Assembly: GCF_002109495.1 (NCBI RefSeq)
Contig: NZ_LVJN01000016.1
Location: forward strand, 124,001 to 188,000
DNA length: 64,000 bases
Origin: Magnetofaba australis IT-1
Lineage (GTDB): Bacteria; Pseudomonadota; Magnetococcia; Magnetococcales; Magnetococcaceae
Reading direction: 5' to 3'
Shown: positions 18,541 through 27,578 of the stretch, piece by piece
Numbering within the stretch: the first letter of the stretch is position 1
Layout of the letters: each line of letters starts with the position of its first letter
Program-made: the position numbers and the translations under genes
The notes under the pieces: generated by a model
What the model saw: only the letters and a program-made list of their open reading frames with translations
What the model was told of the DNA's origin: nothing
Databases searched by the model: none

Positions 18541-18554
18541 GGAGCGCGAAGGAT

Positions 18555-19145
18555 ATGATGGTCGCCGATTTTGTCTTCCTCATGCTCGCCACGGTGCTGG
18601 TGGTCTCCGGCGTCATGGTGATCACCACGCGCAACCCGATCCAGTCGGTGCTGTGGCTGGTGCTGGCGTTCTTTACCAGCGCCGGGCTGTTCGTGCTCAT
18701 CGAAGCCGAGTTCATCGCCGCCATTCTGGTGATGGTCTACATGGGCGCGGTGGCGATTCTGTTCCTGTTCGTGGTGATGATGCTGGATGTGGACTTCGCC
18801 GAGCTGCGCAAAGGCGCCATCGACCATCTGCCCATGGGCTTGATGGTGGGTCTGGTGGTGCTGGTGGAGTTGGCCGCCGTGGGCGGCGCCTACCATCTGG
18901 AGGCCCCCGTGGCCGCCGCCGCCGACTACGACAACACCCTGGCCATCGGCAAGATTCTCTACACCAAGTATCTGTTCCCGTTCGAGCTGGCCTCGGTGGT
19001 GCTGCTGGTGGCGCTGATCGGCGCCATCGCCCTGACTCACCGCGAACGCAAGGACGTCAAGAAGCAGCGGGTCAGCCATCAGTTGAATCGCAAGCGCGAG
19101 GACGCCTTGGTGATCAACAAGGTCAAGTCCGGGGAGGGTGCGTAA
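18555..19145 (+). CDS. nuoJ: NADH-quinone oxidoreductase subunit J
   Basis: A 196-residue membrane subunit with five helices and the conserved [19 protein letters not shown] segment, which carries the pi-bulge helix. The ATG at 18555 (second ATG at 18558) has a GAAGGAT site. The tail after residue 165 is charged and lies on the cytoplasmic side. The stop is one base before the nuoK start. Confidence 0.95.
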   Translation: MMVADFVFLMLATVLVVSGVMVITTRNPIQSVLWLVLAFFTSAGLFVLIEAEFIAAILVMVYMGAVAILFLFVVMMLDVDFAELRKGAIDHLPMGLMVGLVVLVELAAVGGAYHLEAPVAAAADYDNTLAIGKILYTKYLFPFELASVVLLVALIGAIALTHRERKDVKKQRVSHQLNRKREDALVINKVKSGEGA

Positions 19146-19146
19146 C

Positions 19147-19452
19147 ATGATCACCATCAACGCCTATGCGATCCTGTCGGCGATCCTGTTCGTCATTGGC
19201 GGTTTCGGCATCTTCCTGAACCGCAAGAACATGATCATCATCATGATGAGCATCGAACTGATGCTGCTGGCGGTGAACATCAACTTCGTCGCCTTCTCGC
19301 ACTTTCTGCACAATCTGACCGGGCAGATCTTCACCTTCTTCGTGGTCACCGTGGCCGCGGCGGAGGCGGCCATCGGTCTGGCCATTCTGGTGCTGTTCTT
19401 CCGCAACCGCAGCACCATTGATGTGGAAGAGATCGACTCTCTGAAGGGCTGA
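19147..19452 (+). CDS. nuoK: NADH-quinone oxidoreductase subunit K
   Basis: A 101-residue membrane subunit, the usual length, with three helices. The two conserved glutamates are in [11 protein letters not shown] and [12 protein letters not shown], and are central to proton transfer. The start at 19147 is preceded by GGGGAGG located inside the end of nuoJ. Confidence 0.95.
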   Translation: MITINAYAILSAILFVIGGFGIFLNRKNMIIIMMSIELMLLAVNINFVAFSHFLHNLTGQIFTFFVVTVAAAEAAIGLAILVLFFRNRSTIDVEEIDSLKG

Positions 19453-19533
19453 TGGACGCGCCACAGGGCGCACGAGGGGTTGCACGCGAAAGCGGCGACC
19501 GCCAGCAACGTAAAGAGCAACGGCGAATCAAAT

Positions 19534-21456
19534 ATGAGCACTTACAAACTCATCGTACTGCTGCCGCTAATGGGATCGATCATCGCCGGTCTGTTTGGCC
19601 GTCGACTGGGCAACCAGATGAGCCAGATCGTCACCATCGGCGGCATCGGCCTGGCGCTGTTGCTCTCCATCAAGGCGTTCTTCGAGATCGCCCTGGGCGA
19701 CGCCCCGGCGGTGCATGAAACCTTCTTCACCTGGATCCCCTCGGGCGACTTCGTGGTCACCCTGGGGGTGCTGGTGGATCGCCTCACCGCCATCATGCTG
19801 ATCGTGGTCACCGGCGTCTCCACCCTGGTGCATATCTACTCGGTCAACTACATGGAGGAGGATCCCGACGTTCCGCGCTTCTTCTCCTACCTGTCGCTGT
19901 TCAGCTTCGCCATGCTGTCGCTGGTCACCGCGCCCAACTTCCTGCAACTCTTCTTTGGTTGGGAAGGGGTGGGCCTGGCCTCCTATCTGCTGATCGGCTT
20001 CTGGTTCAAAAAAGAGTCCGCCTGCAACGCCGCCATCAAGGCGTTCCTGGTCAACCGCGTGGGCGACTTCGGTTTCGCCCTGGGTGTGTTCGGCGTGTTC
20101 ATGGTGTTCGGCACCCTGGATTTCCTCGGCGACAAGGGCGTGTTCGCCATGGCGCTGACCAATCAGTACCAAGCCACCATGATGTTCCTGGGCCATGAGT
20201 TCAACACCATGACCCTGATCTGCCTGCTGCTGTTCATGGGCGCCATGGGCAAATCGGCGCAGTTCTTCCTGCATACCTGGCTGCCCGACGCCATGGAGGG
20301 CCCCACCCCGGTCTCCGCCCTGATCCACGCCGCCACCATGGTGACTGCGGGCGTGTTCCTGGTGTGCCGCGCCTCGCCGCTGTTCGAGCAGTCGGAAACC
20401 GCCCTGATGGTGGTGACGGTGATCGGCGCGGTCACCGCGATCTTCGCCGCCTCGGTGGGTCTGGTGCAGAACGATATCAAACGGGTGATCGCCTACTCCA
20501 CCTGTTCGCAGCTGGGCTACATGTTCTTCGCCGCCGGCGTCTCCGCCTATGCGGCCTCCATGTTCCACCTGATGACCCACGCCTTCTTCAAGGCGCTGCT
20601 GTTCCTCGGCGCGGGCGCGGTGATCCACGCCATGCACCACGAGCAGGACATGCGCAAAATGGGCGGGTTGTGGAAGAAGATTCCGCTCACCTACGCGCTG
20701 ATGATGATTGGCACCCTGGCGCTGACCGGCTTCCCCTATCTGGCCGGTTGGTGGTCCAAGGACGCCATTCTGGAGTCGGCCTGGGCCGCCCACACCGGCG
20801 TCGGCACCTTCGCCTGGGTGATTGGCCTGATCGCCGCTTTCATGACCACCTTCTACAGCTTCCGTCTGGTGTTCATGACCTTCCATGGCAAGCCCCATGA
20901 CGAGCACCACTATGACCACGCCCACGAGGCGCCGTGGTTCATGCGCGCGCCCAATCTGCTGCTGGCGGTGGGCGCCCTGTTGGCGGGCTACCTCGGCCAC
21001 GGCATCATCGAAGCGGGCTGGTTCAAGGACGCCATCTTCCTGGCCGAAGGCCACGATGCGTTGGCCCACGCCCACCATGCGCCTGCGCATGTGAAGTGGC
21101 TCCCCTTCGTGATGTTCCTGGGCGGTCTGTTCCTGGCGCTGCTGATGTACATCTGGGTTCCGACCCTGCCGAAGAAGGTGTCAGAGCTGTGCCCGCGCGG
21201 CTATCAGTTCCTGCTCAACGCCTGGTATTTCGACAAACTGTATGACGCCATCTTCATCAAGCCCGCCAAAGCCATTGGCAAAGGGCTGTGGCAGACCGGC
21301 GACGCCACCATCATCGATGGCTACGGCGTGAATGGAACCGCCAATCTGATGGTGCGCATGGGCGCTGTGCTCAAACGCATGCAATCGGGCTATGTGTATC
21401 ACTACGCTTTCGCCATGCTGGCGGGCGTGCTGGTGCTGATCACCTTCTACGCCTGA
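19534..21456 (+). CDS. nuoL: NADH-quinone oxidoreductase subunit L (antiporter-like, long helix)
   Basis: A 640-residue membrane subunit with the Mrp-antiporter core and a C-terminal lateral helix. Key signatures are FFGWEGVGLASYLLIGFW with the essential Glu, LHTWLPDAMEGPTPVSALIH, and the Lys in NDIKRVIAYSTCSQLGYM. The ATG at 19534 lacks a strong ribosome-binding site; a TTG at 19480 is a less likely start. A His-rich loop (EHHYDHAHEAP) follows the core. Confidence 0.95.
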   Translation: MSTYKLIVLLPLMGSIIAGLFGRRLGNQMSQIVTIGGIGLALLLSIKAFFEIALGDAPAVHETFFTWIPSGDFVVTLGVLVDRLTAIMLIVVTGVSTLVHIYSVNYMEEDPDVPRFFSYLSLFSFAMLSLVTAPNFLQLFFGWEGVGLASYLLIGFWFKKESACNAAIKAFLVNRVGDFGFALGVFGVFMVFGTLDFLGDKGVFAMALTNQYQATMMFLGHEFNTMTLICLLLFMGAMGKSAQFFLHTWLPDAMEGPTPVSALIHAATMVTAGVFLVCRASPLFEQSETALMVVTVIGAVTAIFAASVGLVQNDIKRVIAYSTCSQLGYMFFAAGVSAYAASMFHLMTHAFFKALLFLGAGAVIHAMHHEQDMRKMGGLWKKIPLTYALMMIGTLALTGFPYLAGWWSKDAILESAWAAHTGVGTFAWVIGLIAAFMTTFYSFRLVFMTFHGKPHDEHHYDHAHEAPWFMRAPNLLLAVGALLAGYLGHGIIEAGWFKDAIFLAEGHDALAHAHHAPAHVKWLPFVMFLGGLFLALLMYIWVPTLPKKVSELCPRGYQFLLNAWYFDKLYDAIFIKPAKAIGKGLWQTGDATIIDGYGVNGTANLMVRMGAVLKRMQSGYVYHYAFAMLAGVLVLITFYA

Positions 21457-21498
21457 TCGGGCGCTGACGATACACGGTTTTATGGAGGCCACAAGGCG

Positions 21499-22992
21499 AT
21501 GCTAACATTCGTCACCTTCTTCCCCCTGCTGGGCGCGCTGGCGATCCTGGTGCTGATCAACGGCAAGGACGCGGACAAAGCGCGCCTGTGGGCGCTGGGC
21601 GTATCCCTCGTCACCTTCGGCGCGTCGCTGCTGCTGTATGCGGGGTTCGACGCCGCCAACCCGGGCTTCCAATACATGGAAGAGGCGCCGTGGTTGCCGT
21701 CGCTGGGCATCCACTATCGCATGGGGATTGACGGCATCAGCCTGCCGTTCATCATCCTCAACGCGCTGCTCACGCCGCTGTGCATCCTCGCCTCGTGGGA
21801 GAGCGTGCAGAAGCGGGTGAAAGAGTACATGATCGCCTTCCTGGCGCTGGAGGCGTTCGTCAACGGCGTCTTCTGCGCGCTGGACTTCGTGCTCTTCTAC
21901 GTGTTGTGGGAGGCGATGCTGATCCCGATGTTCTTGATCATCGGCGTGTGGGGCGGCAACAACCGCGTGTATGCGGCGCTGAAGTTCTTCCTCTACACCC
22001 TGGCCGGCTCGGTGCTGATGCTGATCGCCATGCTGGCGCTCTACTTCAAGACCGGCACCTTCAGCATCCCCGAATTGATGCTGGCGCCGCTGGACTTCAA
22101 GTTCCAGTTGATGATCTTCCTGGCCTTCTTCGTCGCCTTTGCGGTGAAGGTGCCCATGTGGCCGGTGCACACCTGGTTGCCCGACGCCCACGTGCAGGCG
22201 CCCACCGCCGGCTCGGTGATTCTGGCGGGCATTCTGCTGAAGATGGGCGCCTACGGCTTCCTGCGCTTCTCGCTGCCGATCCTGCCCGACGCCACCCAGT
22301 ACTTCACCCCCATGGTGTATGCGCTATCGCTGGTGGCCATCGTCTATACGGCGCTGGTGGCGTTGATGCAGGAGGACCTGAAGAAGCTGATCGCCTATTC
22401 GTCGGTCTCCCACATGGGATTTGTCACCATCGGCATCTTCGCGCTGAATCAAAACGGCGTGGAGGGCGGCATTCTGCAGATGATCAACCACGGCATCGTC
22501 TCCGGCGCGCTGTTCCTCATCGTCGGCGTGGTGTATGACCGTCTGCACACCCGCGAGATCGCCCGCTTTGGCGGTCTGGCCCTGCGCATGCCGGTGTATG
22601 CGGTGATCTTCATGCTGTTCACCATGGCTTCGGTGGGTCTGCCAGGCACCAACGGCTTTGTCGGCGAATTCCTGATTCTGCTGGGGGCGTTTCTGGACAA
22701 CACCTGGGTGGCGTTTATCGCCGCCACCGGTCTGGTGCTGGGCGCGGCCTACATGTTGTGGATGTACAAGCGGGTGGTGTTTGGCGAGATCGTGCATGAG
22801 GATGTCAAAGCCCTCACCGACGTCACTCGTCGCGAGGTGCTGGTGTTTGCGCCCCTCATCGTCATCACCCTGTGGATGGGCTTCTATCCCGGGCCGGTGC
22901 TGGATGTGATGAGCGCCTCGGTGACCAACCTCATCGAGCAGGCTCATGTGGTCAAGAGCGGCGTCGCCACGGCGGCGGCCATGGCGCACTAA
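21499..22992 (+). CDS. nuoM: NADH-quinone oxidoreductase subunit M
   Basis: A 497-residue antiporter-like proton-pumping subunit with about 14 helices. FYVLWEAMLIPMFLIIG has the essential Glu, VHTWLPDAHVQAPTAGSVI is the channel signature and LKKLIAYSSVSHMGFV carries the conserved Lys. GGAGGCC lies upstream. It is followed by a 290-bp gap, the largest in the operon, which holds a hairpin repeat. Confidence 0.95.
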   Translation: MLTFVTFFPLLGALAILVLINGKDADKARLWALGVSLVTFGASLLLYAGFDAANPGFQYMEEAPWLPSLGIHYRMGIDGISLPFIILNALLTPLCILASWESVQKRVKEYMIAFLALEAFVNGVFCALDFVLFYVLWEAMLIPMFLIIGVWGGNNRVYAALKFFLYTLAGSVLMLIAMLALYFKTGTFSIPELMLAPLDFKFQLMIFLAFFVAFAVKVPMWPVHTWLPDAHVQAPTAGSVILAGILLKMGAYGFLRFSLPILPDATQYFTPMVYALSLVAIVYTALVALMQEDLKKLIAYSSVSHMGFVTIGIFALNQNGVEGGILQMINHGIVSGALFLIVGVVYDRLHTREIARFGGLALRMPVYAVIFMLFTMASVGLPGTNGFVGEFLILLGAFLDNTWVAFIAATGLVLGAAYMLWMYKRVVFGEIVHEDVKALTDVTRREVLVFAPLIVITLWMGFYPGPVLDVMSASVTNLIEQAHVVKSGVATAAAMAH

Positions 22993-23050
22993 GGCGTAAG
23001 TCCCTCGATGGGTTTTGCGCATGCAATGCAATGAAGTTGAGAGTTGCCCC

Positions 23051-23200
23051 GGAGCGTAAAGTCGAAAATTCGGACATTTATGGCCGAATTTTTGGGGGTC
23101 TGGGGTCCGCGACCCCAGCGGGGTGTGGGGCGGAGCCCCACGGTTTGGCTTTTGATCTTAGGGAGCTCGAGGGCATGGCCCTCGATATCTTCCAACATCC
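23051..23200 (+). repeat. Hairpin repeat copy A (subfamily I) inside the nuo operon
   Basis: Consecutive stems are AAATTCGG/CCGAATTT around an ACATTTATGG loop, CTGGGGTC/GACCCCAG, GTGGGGC/GCCCCAC and CGAGGGC/GCCCTCG followed by ATATCTTCC. It lacks the CAATGTTTGCGTGAC head of the main subfamily. It occupies most of the nuoM-nuoN gap, in transcription direction. No TA-flanked terminal repeat is obvious. Confidence 0.85.
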
Positions 23201-23282
23201 GAAGCCATTGAATTCTGATGAAATATAGCGTGATTTTGACTGTGCGTTGCTAACGGCGCGCTGTGACACGGAGCGAGACAAC

Positions 23283-24728
23283 ATGCTGCCCGATATCAAT
23301 CTTGGCTTGATGCTGCCGGAGATCCTCATCGCCGTGGTGGCCATGGCGCTGCTGCTGGCCAGCGCTTGGTGGAGCGGTGAAGAGGGCAAGCGCCGCATCA
23401 ACGGCGTGGCCACCATCACCATTCTGGCGGCGGCTGTGATCGGCCATTGGGCCATCGGCCCGGATACGCGCACCACCTTTGGCGGCATGTTCGTGCAGGA
23501 CTCCTTCGCCGCCTACATGAAACTGCTCATCCTGCTGGCCACGGTGGCCCCGCTGATGATGTCCTGGGACTACATCGAGCGCACCGGCATCGGCAACGGC
23601 GAGTATGTGGTGCTGACCATGTTCGCCATGCTGGGCGGCATGATCATGGTCTCTTCCGGCGGCTTCATTACCCTGTATATGGGTCTGGAGATGATGTCCC
23701 TCTCCATCTATGTGCTGGCTGCCTACAAGCGCGATGATCCGCGCTCCAACGAGGCGGGTTTGAAGTACTTCGTGCTGGGTTCGGTGGCCTCGGCGCTGTT
23801 CCTGTATGGCGTGACCCTGATCTATGGCGCGGTGGGCGATGTCTCCTTCACTTCGGTGACGCAGTTCCTGGCCACCGATCACCATCTGCAACTGCCCATC
23901 AACATGGGTTTGATCTTCATCATCTCGGGTCTGGCGTTCAAGATGGCCGCTGCGCCGTTCCACATGTGGGCCCCGGACGTCTATGAAGGCGCGCCCACCT
24001 CAGTGACCGCGTTCATGGCCGCCATGCCCAAGCTGGCCGCCTTCGGCGCCATGTACCGTGTGTTGATGGATGGCTTCGCGCCGCTCGCAAGCGTGTGGGT
24101 TCCGGTGCTGCAGGTGGTGGCGCTGCTCTCTATCGGCGTGGGCGCCCTGGCGGCGTTGCGTCAGGAGAACATCAAGCGTCTGTTGGCCTACTCCTCGGTC
24201 AGCCACGTCGGTTATGCGCTGATCGGTCTGGCGGTGGGCGGCGAGATGGGGCATAAGGCGGTGGTCACCTATCTGACCATCTACATCGTCATGAGCATCG
24301 GCGCGTTCGCCCTCATCGTCGGCCTGAACAAAGCGGGCGTGGGCGAGAAGATCGACGACTACAAGGGTCTGTATCAGAAGCGTCCGGCCATGGCCTTGGT
24401 GATGGCGGTGTTCATGTTCTCCATGGCGGGGATTCCGCCGCTGGCGGGCTTTATCGCCAAATTCCAGATCTTCATGGCGGCGGTGCAGGCGCACATGTAC
24501 CTGCTGGCCATTGTGGGTATTCTGTTTAGCGCGGTGGCGGCCTATTACTACCTGCGGGTGGTGAAGGTGATGTTCTTCGATGAGCCGGAGAGCGAGCTGG
24601 ACACCCCGGTGGGCGGCTACAACACGGCGTTGATGGCGGTGAGCGCGATTCTAGTGTTTGTGTGGGGCATCATGCCTGGCGCGATGATGGGATGGAGCGC
24701 GGCGGCGATTCAGCCGTTCCTGCAGTAA
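23283..24728 (+). CDS. nuoN: NADH-quinone oxidoreductase subunit N
   Basis: A 481-residue antiporter-like subunit with 14 helices and the last gene of the complex I operon. TLYMGLEMMSLSIYVLAAY has the conserved Glu, FHMWAPDVYEGAPTSVTAFM is the channel signature and ENIKRLLAYSSVSHVGYAL has the channel Lys. The ATG at 23283 has a GGAG site between the repeat copy and the gene. Confidence 0.95.
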   Translation: MLPDINLGLMLPEILIAVVAMALLLASAWWSGEEGKRRINGVATITILAAAVIGHWAIGPDTRTTFGGMFVQDSFAAYMKLLILLATVAPLMMSWDYIERTGIGNGEYVVLTMFAMLGGMIMVSSGGFITLYMGLEMMSLSIYVLAAYKRDDPRSNEAGLKYFVLGSVASALFLYGVTLIYGAVGDVSFTSVTQFLATDHHLQLPINMGLIFIISGLAFKMAAAPFHMWAPDVYEGAPTSVTAFMAAMPKLAAFGAMYRVLMDGFAPLASVWVPVLQVVALLSIGVGALAALRQENIKRLLAYSSVSHVGYALIGLAVGGEMGHKAVVTYLTIYIVMSIGAFALIVGLNKAGVGEKIDDYKGLYQKRPAMALVMAVFMFSMAGIPPLAGFIAKFQIFMAAVQAHMYLLAIVGILFSAVAAYYYLRVVKVMFFDEPESELDTPVGGYNTALMAVSAILVFVWGIMPGAMMGWSAAAIQPFLQ

Positions 24729-24753
24729 GCGGCAGATTCAGTAAGTCGAGCAC

Positions 24754-24783
24754 ACAGGCGCCCAGTGGGCGCCTGTTGCATTT
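24754..24783 (+). terminator. Probable terminator of the nuo operon
   Basis: An ACAGGCGCC / GGCGCCTGT stem about 25 bp after the nuoN stop. The following tail is only weakly T-rich (TTGCATTTG), so efficiency is uncertain. Confidence 0.55.
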
Positions 24784-24816
24784 GAAGTATAAGAAGAAAC
24801 TCGATCTGCTCGGTAT

Positions 24817-25122
24817 TATGGTGAGTCAAAACCGAAACTGCGCAGAATGTCCAATGTTTGCGTGACGCTGAAAGAGCTTGCGCTGACTATTTGCCGCCGA
24901 CCAGTCGGCGGCGGGGTGATTCGGGCCATCCATGGCCCTCACCCTTCGGGCTCGCTAGCGCGAGTCCGATTCGGCAATCCTGCCAAATCGTCAGGGGGCT
25001 GCGCCCCCAGCGGGGTTTGGGGCGGCGCCCCAAGGTTTGGTTTTTGACCTTGGGAGCTCGAGGGCAAAGCCCTCGATATCTTTCAGCGCCCATATGTTAA
25101 CTTTTGAATGCTAGCGACCATA
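24817..25122 (+). mobile_element. Hairpin MITE-like copy B (full length, about 306 bp)
   Basis: The left end is TATGGTGAG and the right end GCGACCATA, an inverted match that varies together at both ends. The head is CCAATGTTTGCGTGACGC, followed by GCCGCCGA/TCGGCGGC, the nested module m3 in forward orientation (GATTCGGGCCATCC to TGCCAAATC, 24918-24989), CTGGGGGC-type, TTGGGGC/GCCCCAA and CGAGGGC/GCCCTCG stems. The tail is ATATGTTAACTTTTGAATGC. It fills most of the gap between nuoN and the midA homologue. Confidence 0.82.
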
Positions 25123-25146
25123 GCGCCCAGTATAAAAGCAAACTAA

Positions 25147-25210
25147 CGAGGGTTCAGGGCGGCGCCCTCATGGGGTTTGGGGCGAAGCCCCAATATCTTC
25201 CATCACCCCA
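25147..25210 (+). repeat. Truncated hairpin repeat copy C
   Basis: Only the last modules remain: GAGGG...CCCTC-type and TTGGGGC/GCCCCAA followed by ATATCTTCCATC. The sequence matches an internal stretch of copy N (59330-59355). It begins 25 bp after copy B and ends about 30 bp before the next start codon. Confidence 0.7.
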
Positions 25211-25240
25211 TTCCTCATCGAACAAAATCACCTCAACACT

Positions 25241-26416
25241 ATGAGCCACCACCCCATCCACGAGATTCTGCGCACCACCGCCGAACAGAACGGCGGCGCG
25301 CTGCTGTTTCGGGATTTCATGGATCTGTGCCTGCACCATCCCCAGCACGGCTATTACAATGCGCAGAAGGCGCGTATCGGGCGCAGCGGCGACTTTGTCA
25401 CCGCGCCGGAGCTGACCTCGCTGTTTGGCGAGTTGATCACGCTGCAACTGGTGGAGATCTGGGGCCGCATGGGCGCGCCATCGCGCTTTGACGTGGTGGA
25501 GATGGGCGCGGGCGTGGGACGCATGGCGGCGGACATTCTGCGCACGGCGCGGCTATTCACCGGCTTCAAAGAGGCGATCCGCTACGCCATTGTCGATAGC
25601 AGCCCGGATTTCCGCCAACGCCAGCATGAGACCTTGGCGCAGGCGGGAATCGAAACAGATTCGGTGCGCTGGGGGGCGTCGTTGCTGGAACTGACCGTAG
25701 AGGCGCCCATTGACGGGGTGATCCTGGGCAATGAGTTTCTCGATGCGTTGCCAGTGCACGGCGCGGCGGTGACCGATCAGGGATTACGCGAAATTGTGGT
25801 GACGTGGGATGCGCACAAGGGCGCCTGGCGCGAGCAGTTGGAGCATCCCAGCGCGGCGCTAGCAGGATATTGCGAGCAGCATAATATAACCGCCGAAACG
25901 TTACAGCCCGGCTGGCGCTTCGAAGCCCATGTGGCGGCGGACGGTTGGATGCGTCAAGCGGCCAACACGCTGGGGCAGGGGGCGCTGCTGTTTATCGACT
26001 ATGGCGAAGCGGCGCGGGAGATGCGCTGCGCCGGACGCGCCGGGGGCACGCTGATGGGACACTATCGCCATAAGCGAGTGGATGATCCGCTCAAATATCC
26101 TGGCGAGATGGACATCACCGCCCATGTGGACTTCAGCGCCATGGCGCGGGCAGCGGAGGCGGGCGGCGCAGTGCGCACGGGCTTTACCACCCAAAGCTGG
26201 TTCCTCATGGGGCTGGGAATCCTGGAGCGGCTGGAGCAGATGCAGCGCATGGTTCCTGACGCTGCGCAACTGGGCGCTATCAAACAGGCGGCGTCGCGTC
26301 TGTTGATGCCCGGCGCCATGGGCGACTTTAAAGCGCTGTTGCTGACCAAGGGAATCGCCCCATCAAACGAACCATTGGCAGGATTTCGCCTGAATAATCG
26401 CCTGAATGCGTTATAG
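25241..26416 (+). CDS. SAM-dependent methyltransferase of the MidA / NDUFAF7 (DUF185) family
   Basis: A 391-residue class I methyltransferase. The N terminus FRDFMDLCLHHPQHGYYN and the RIGRSGDFVTAPELTSLFGE segment are family hallmarks. VVEMGAGVGRMAADIL is the SAM-binding motif I and VILGNEFLDALPVH the acidic motif. The human homologue methylates the NuoD-type subunit of complex I, and here the gene follows nuoA-N. The substrate here is inferred from homology and neighbourhood. The start at 25241 has no strong ribosome-binding site and lies just after two repeat copies. Confidence 0.82.
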   Translation: MSHHPIHEILRTTAEQNGGALLFRDFMDLCLHHPQHGYYNAQKARIGRSGDFVTAPELTSLFGELITLQLVEIWGRMGAPSRFDVVEMGAGVGRMAADILRTARLFTGFKEAIRYAIVDSSPDFRQRQHETLAQAGIETDSVRWGASLLELTVEAPIDGVILGNEFLDALPVHGAAVTDQGLREIVVTWDAHKGAWREQLEHPSAALAGYCEQHNITAETLQPGWRFEAHVAADGWMRQAANTLGQGALLFIDYGEAAREMRCAGRAGGTLMGHYRHKRVDDPLKYPGEMDITAHVDFSAMARAAEAGGAVRTGFTTQSWFLMGLGILERLEQMQRMVPDAAQLGAIKQAASRLLMPGAMGDFKALLLTKGIAPSNEPLAGFRLNNRLNAL

Positions 26417-26531
26417 TATGGGGCCAAAGGCTGGACATGCATCGCCGAGAGCATTAAAAGACGATGGTGTTCATCAAAAAGAATACCGAGACGTCAACCG
26501 GCGTCCAATAGCGTTTTGACGGAGAGCAAGC

Positions 26532-27320
26532 ATGGGCATGATGGAGGGCAAACGCGGCATTATTCTGGGCGTGGCCAATGAACGCAGCATCGCTTGGGCC
26601 ATCGCCGAGGCGTGCGCGCGCGAGGGGGCCCAGCTGGGCTTCACCTTCTTTGGCGAAACCATGGAAAAGCGCGTGCGCCCGTTGGCGGAGAAGGTGGGCG
26701 GCGTGTTCTGCTGCCCCTGCGACGCCACCGATGACGCCGATGTGCAAGCGGTGATCGATGAAGCCGCCAAGCATTGGGATGGCATCGACTTCATCGTCCA
26801 CTCCATCGCCTACGCCAAGAAAGAGGAGCTGCGCGGCAAGTTTTACGATACCTCCAAAGAGGGATTCGAGACCGCCATGATCAGCTCCGCCTACACCATG
26901 GTAAACCTGTGCCGCAGCGCCGCGCCCATGCTCACCGAAGGCGCCTCCATCGTCACCCTCTCCTATCTGGGCGCCGAGCGGGTGCTGCCCCACTACAACG
27001 TCATGGGCGTCGCCAAGGCCGCGCTGGAGGCCTGCGTGCGCTATCTGGCGGTGGATCTGGGGCCGCGCAACATCCGCGTCAACGCCATCTCCGCCGGACC
27101 CATCAAGACTCTGGCGGCGGCAGGCATCGGCGACTTTAAAGAGATCCTCAACTGGAACCGTGATAACTCGCCCATGCGCCGCAATGTCACCCAGCAGGAG
27201 GTGGCCGAAACCGCCCTCATGCTGTTGGGTCCGGGCGGCAGCGCCATCACCGGCGAGACCCTGCACGTGGATTGCGGCTACCACGTGGTGGGCATGCGCG
27301 CGGTGCCGGAAGAGGATTGA
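26532..27320 (+). CDS. fabI: Enoyl-[acyl-carrier-protein] reductase (NADH)
   Basis: A 262-residue SDR-type enzyme that reduces the trans-2-enoyl-ACP double bond in the last step of the fatty-acid elongation cycle. The FabI-type N terminus GIILGVANERSIAWAIA replaces the usual TGxxxGxG. The catalytic Tyr and Lys are in LSYLGAERVLPHYNVMGVAK, with the FabI Y-x6-K spacing. GGAGAGC precedes the ATG. Repeat copy D follows it directly. This is the class inhibited by triclosan or isoniazid-type compounds in other bacteria. Confidence 0.95.
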   Translation: MGMMEGKRGIILGVANERSIAWAIAEACAREGAQLGFTFFGETMEKRVRPLAEKVGGVFCCPCDATDDADVQAVIDEAAKHWDGIDFIVHSIAYAKKEELRGKFYDTSKEGFETAMISSAYTMVNLCRSAAPMLTEGASIVTLSYLGAERVLPHYNVMGVAKAALEACVRYLAVDLGPRNIRVNAISAGPIKTLAAAGIGDFKEILNWNRDNSPMRRNVTQQEVAETALMLLGPGGSAITGETLHVDCGYHVVGMRAVPEED

Positions 27321-27352
27321 AGTTCCTGCTGCTCAAGTGGTATGAGCGAAAT

Positions 27353-27500
27353 TGGATGATGAAAGATATCGAGGGCTTTGCCCTCGAGCTCCCAAAAGAT
27401 AAAACCGTGGGGCGCCGCCCCACGCCCCGCTGGGGTCGCGGACCCCAGACCCCGGAAAATCGCGCCAGTAAATGTCGCGATTTTCCACCTGTCACGCTGC
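27353..27500 (-). repeat. Hairpin repeat copy D (subfamily I)
   Basis: Read on the minus strand, the head stem is AAATCGCG/CGCGATTT around an ACATTTACTGG loop. CTGGGGTC/GACCCCAG, GTGGGGC/GCCCCAC and CGAGGGC/GCCCTCG with ATATCTTTCATC follow. The order is the same as in copies A and M, with different but still paired head stems. It lies between fabI and aroC, antisense to them. Confidence 0.85.
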
Positions 27501-27578
27501 TCCCTGTCCGCAATCATTTACGCGCATTCAAGACTTGTCTACCGCACGATTACAGACCTTTTGGCTAACGGAACGCTC

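Noticed and set aside
19567-21090. A 507-residue His/Gln-rich ORF antisense to nuoL
   Set aside because: It is a shadow of nuoL, with low-complexity composition and no ribosome-binding site.
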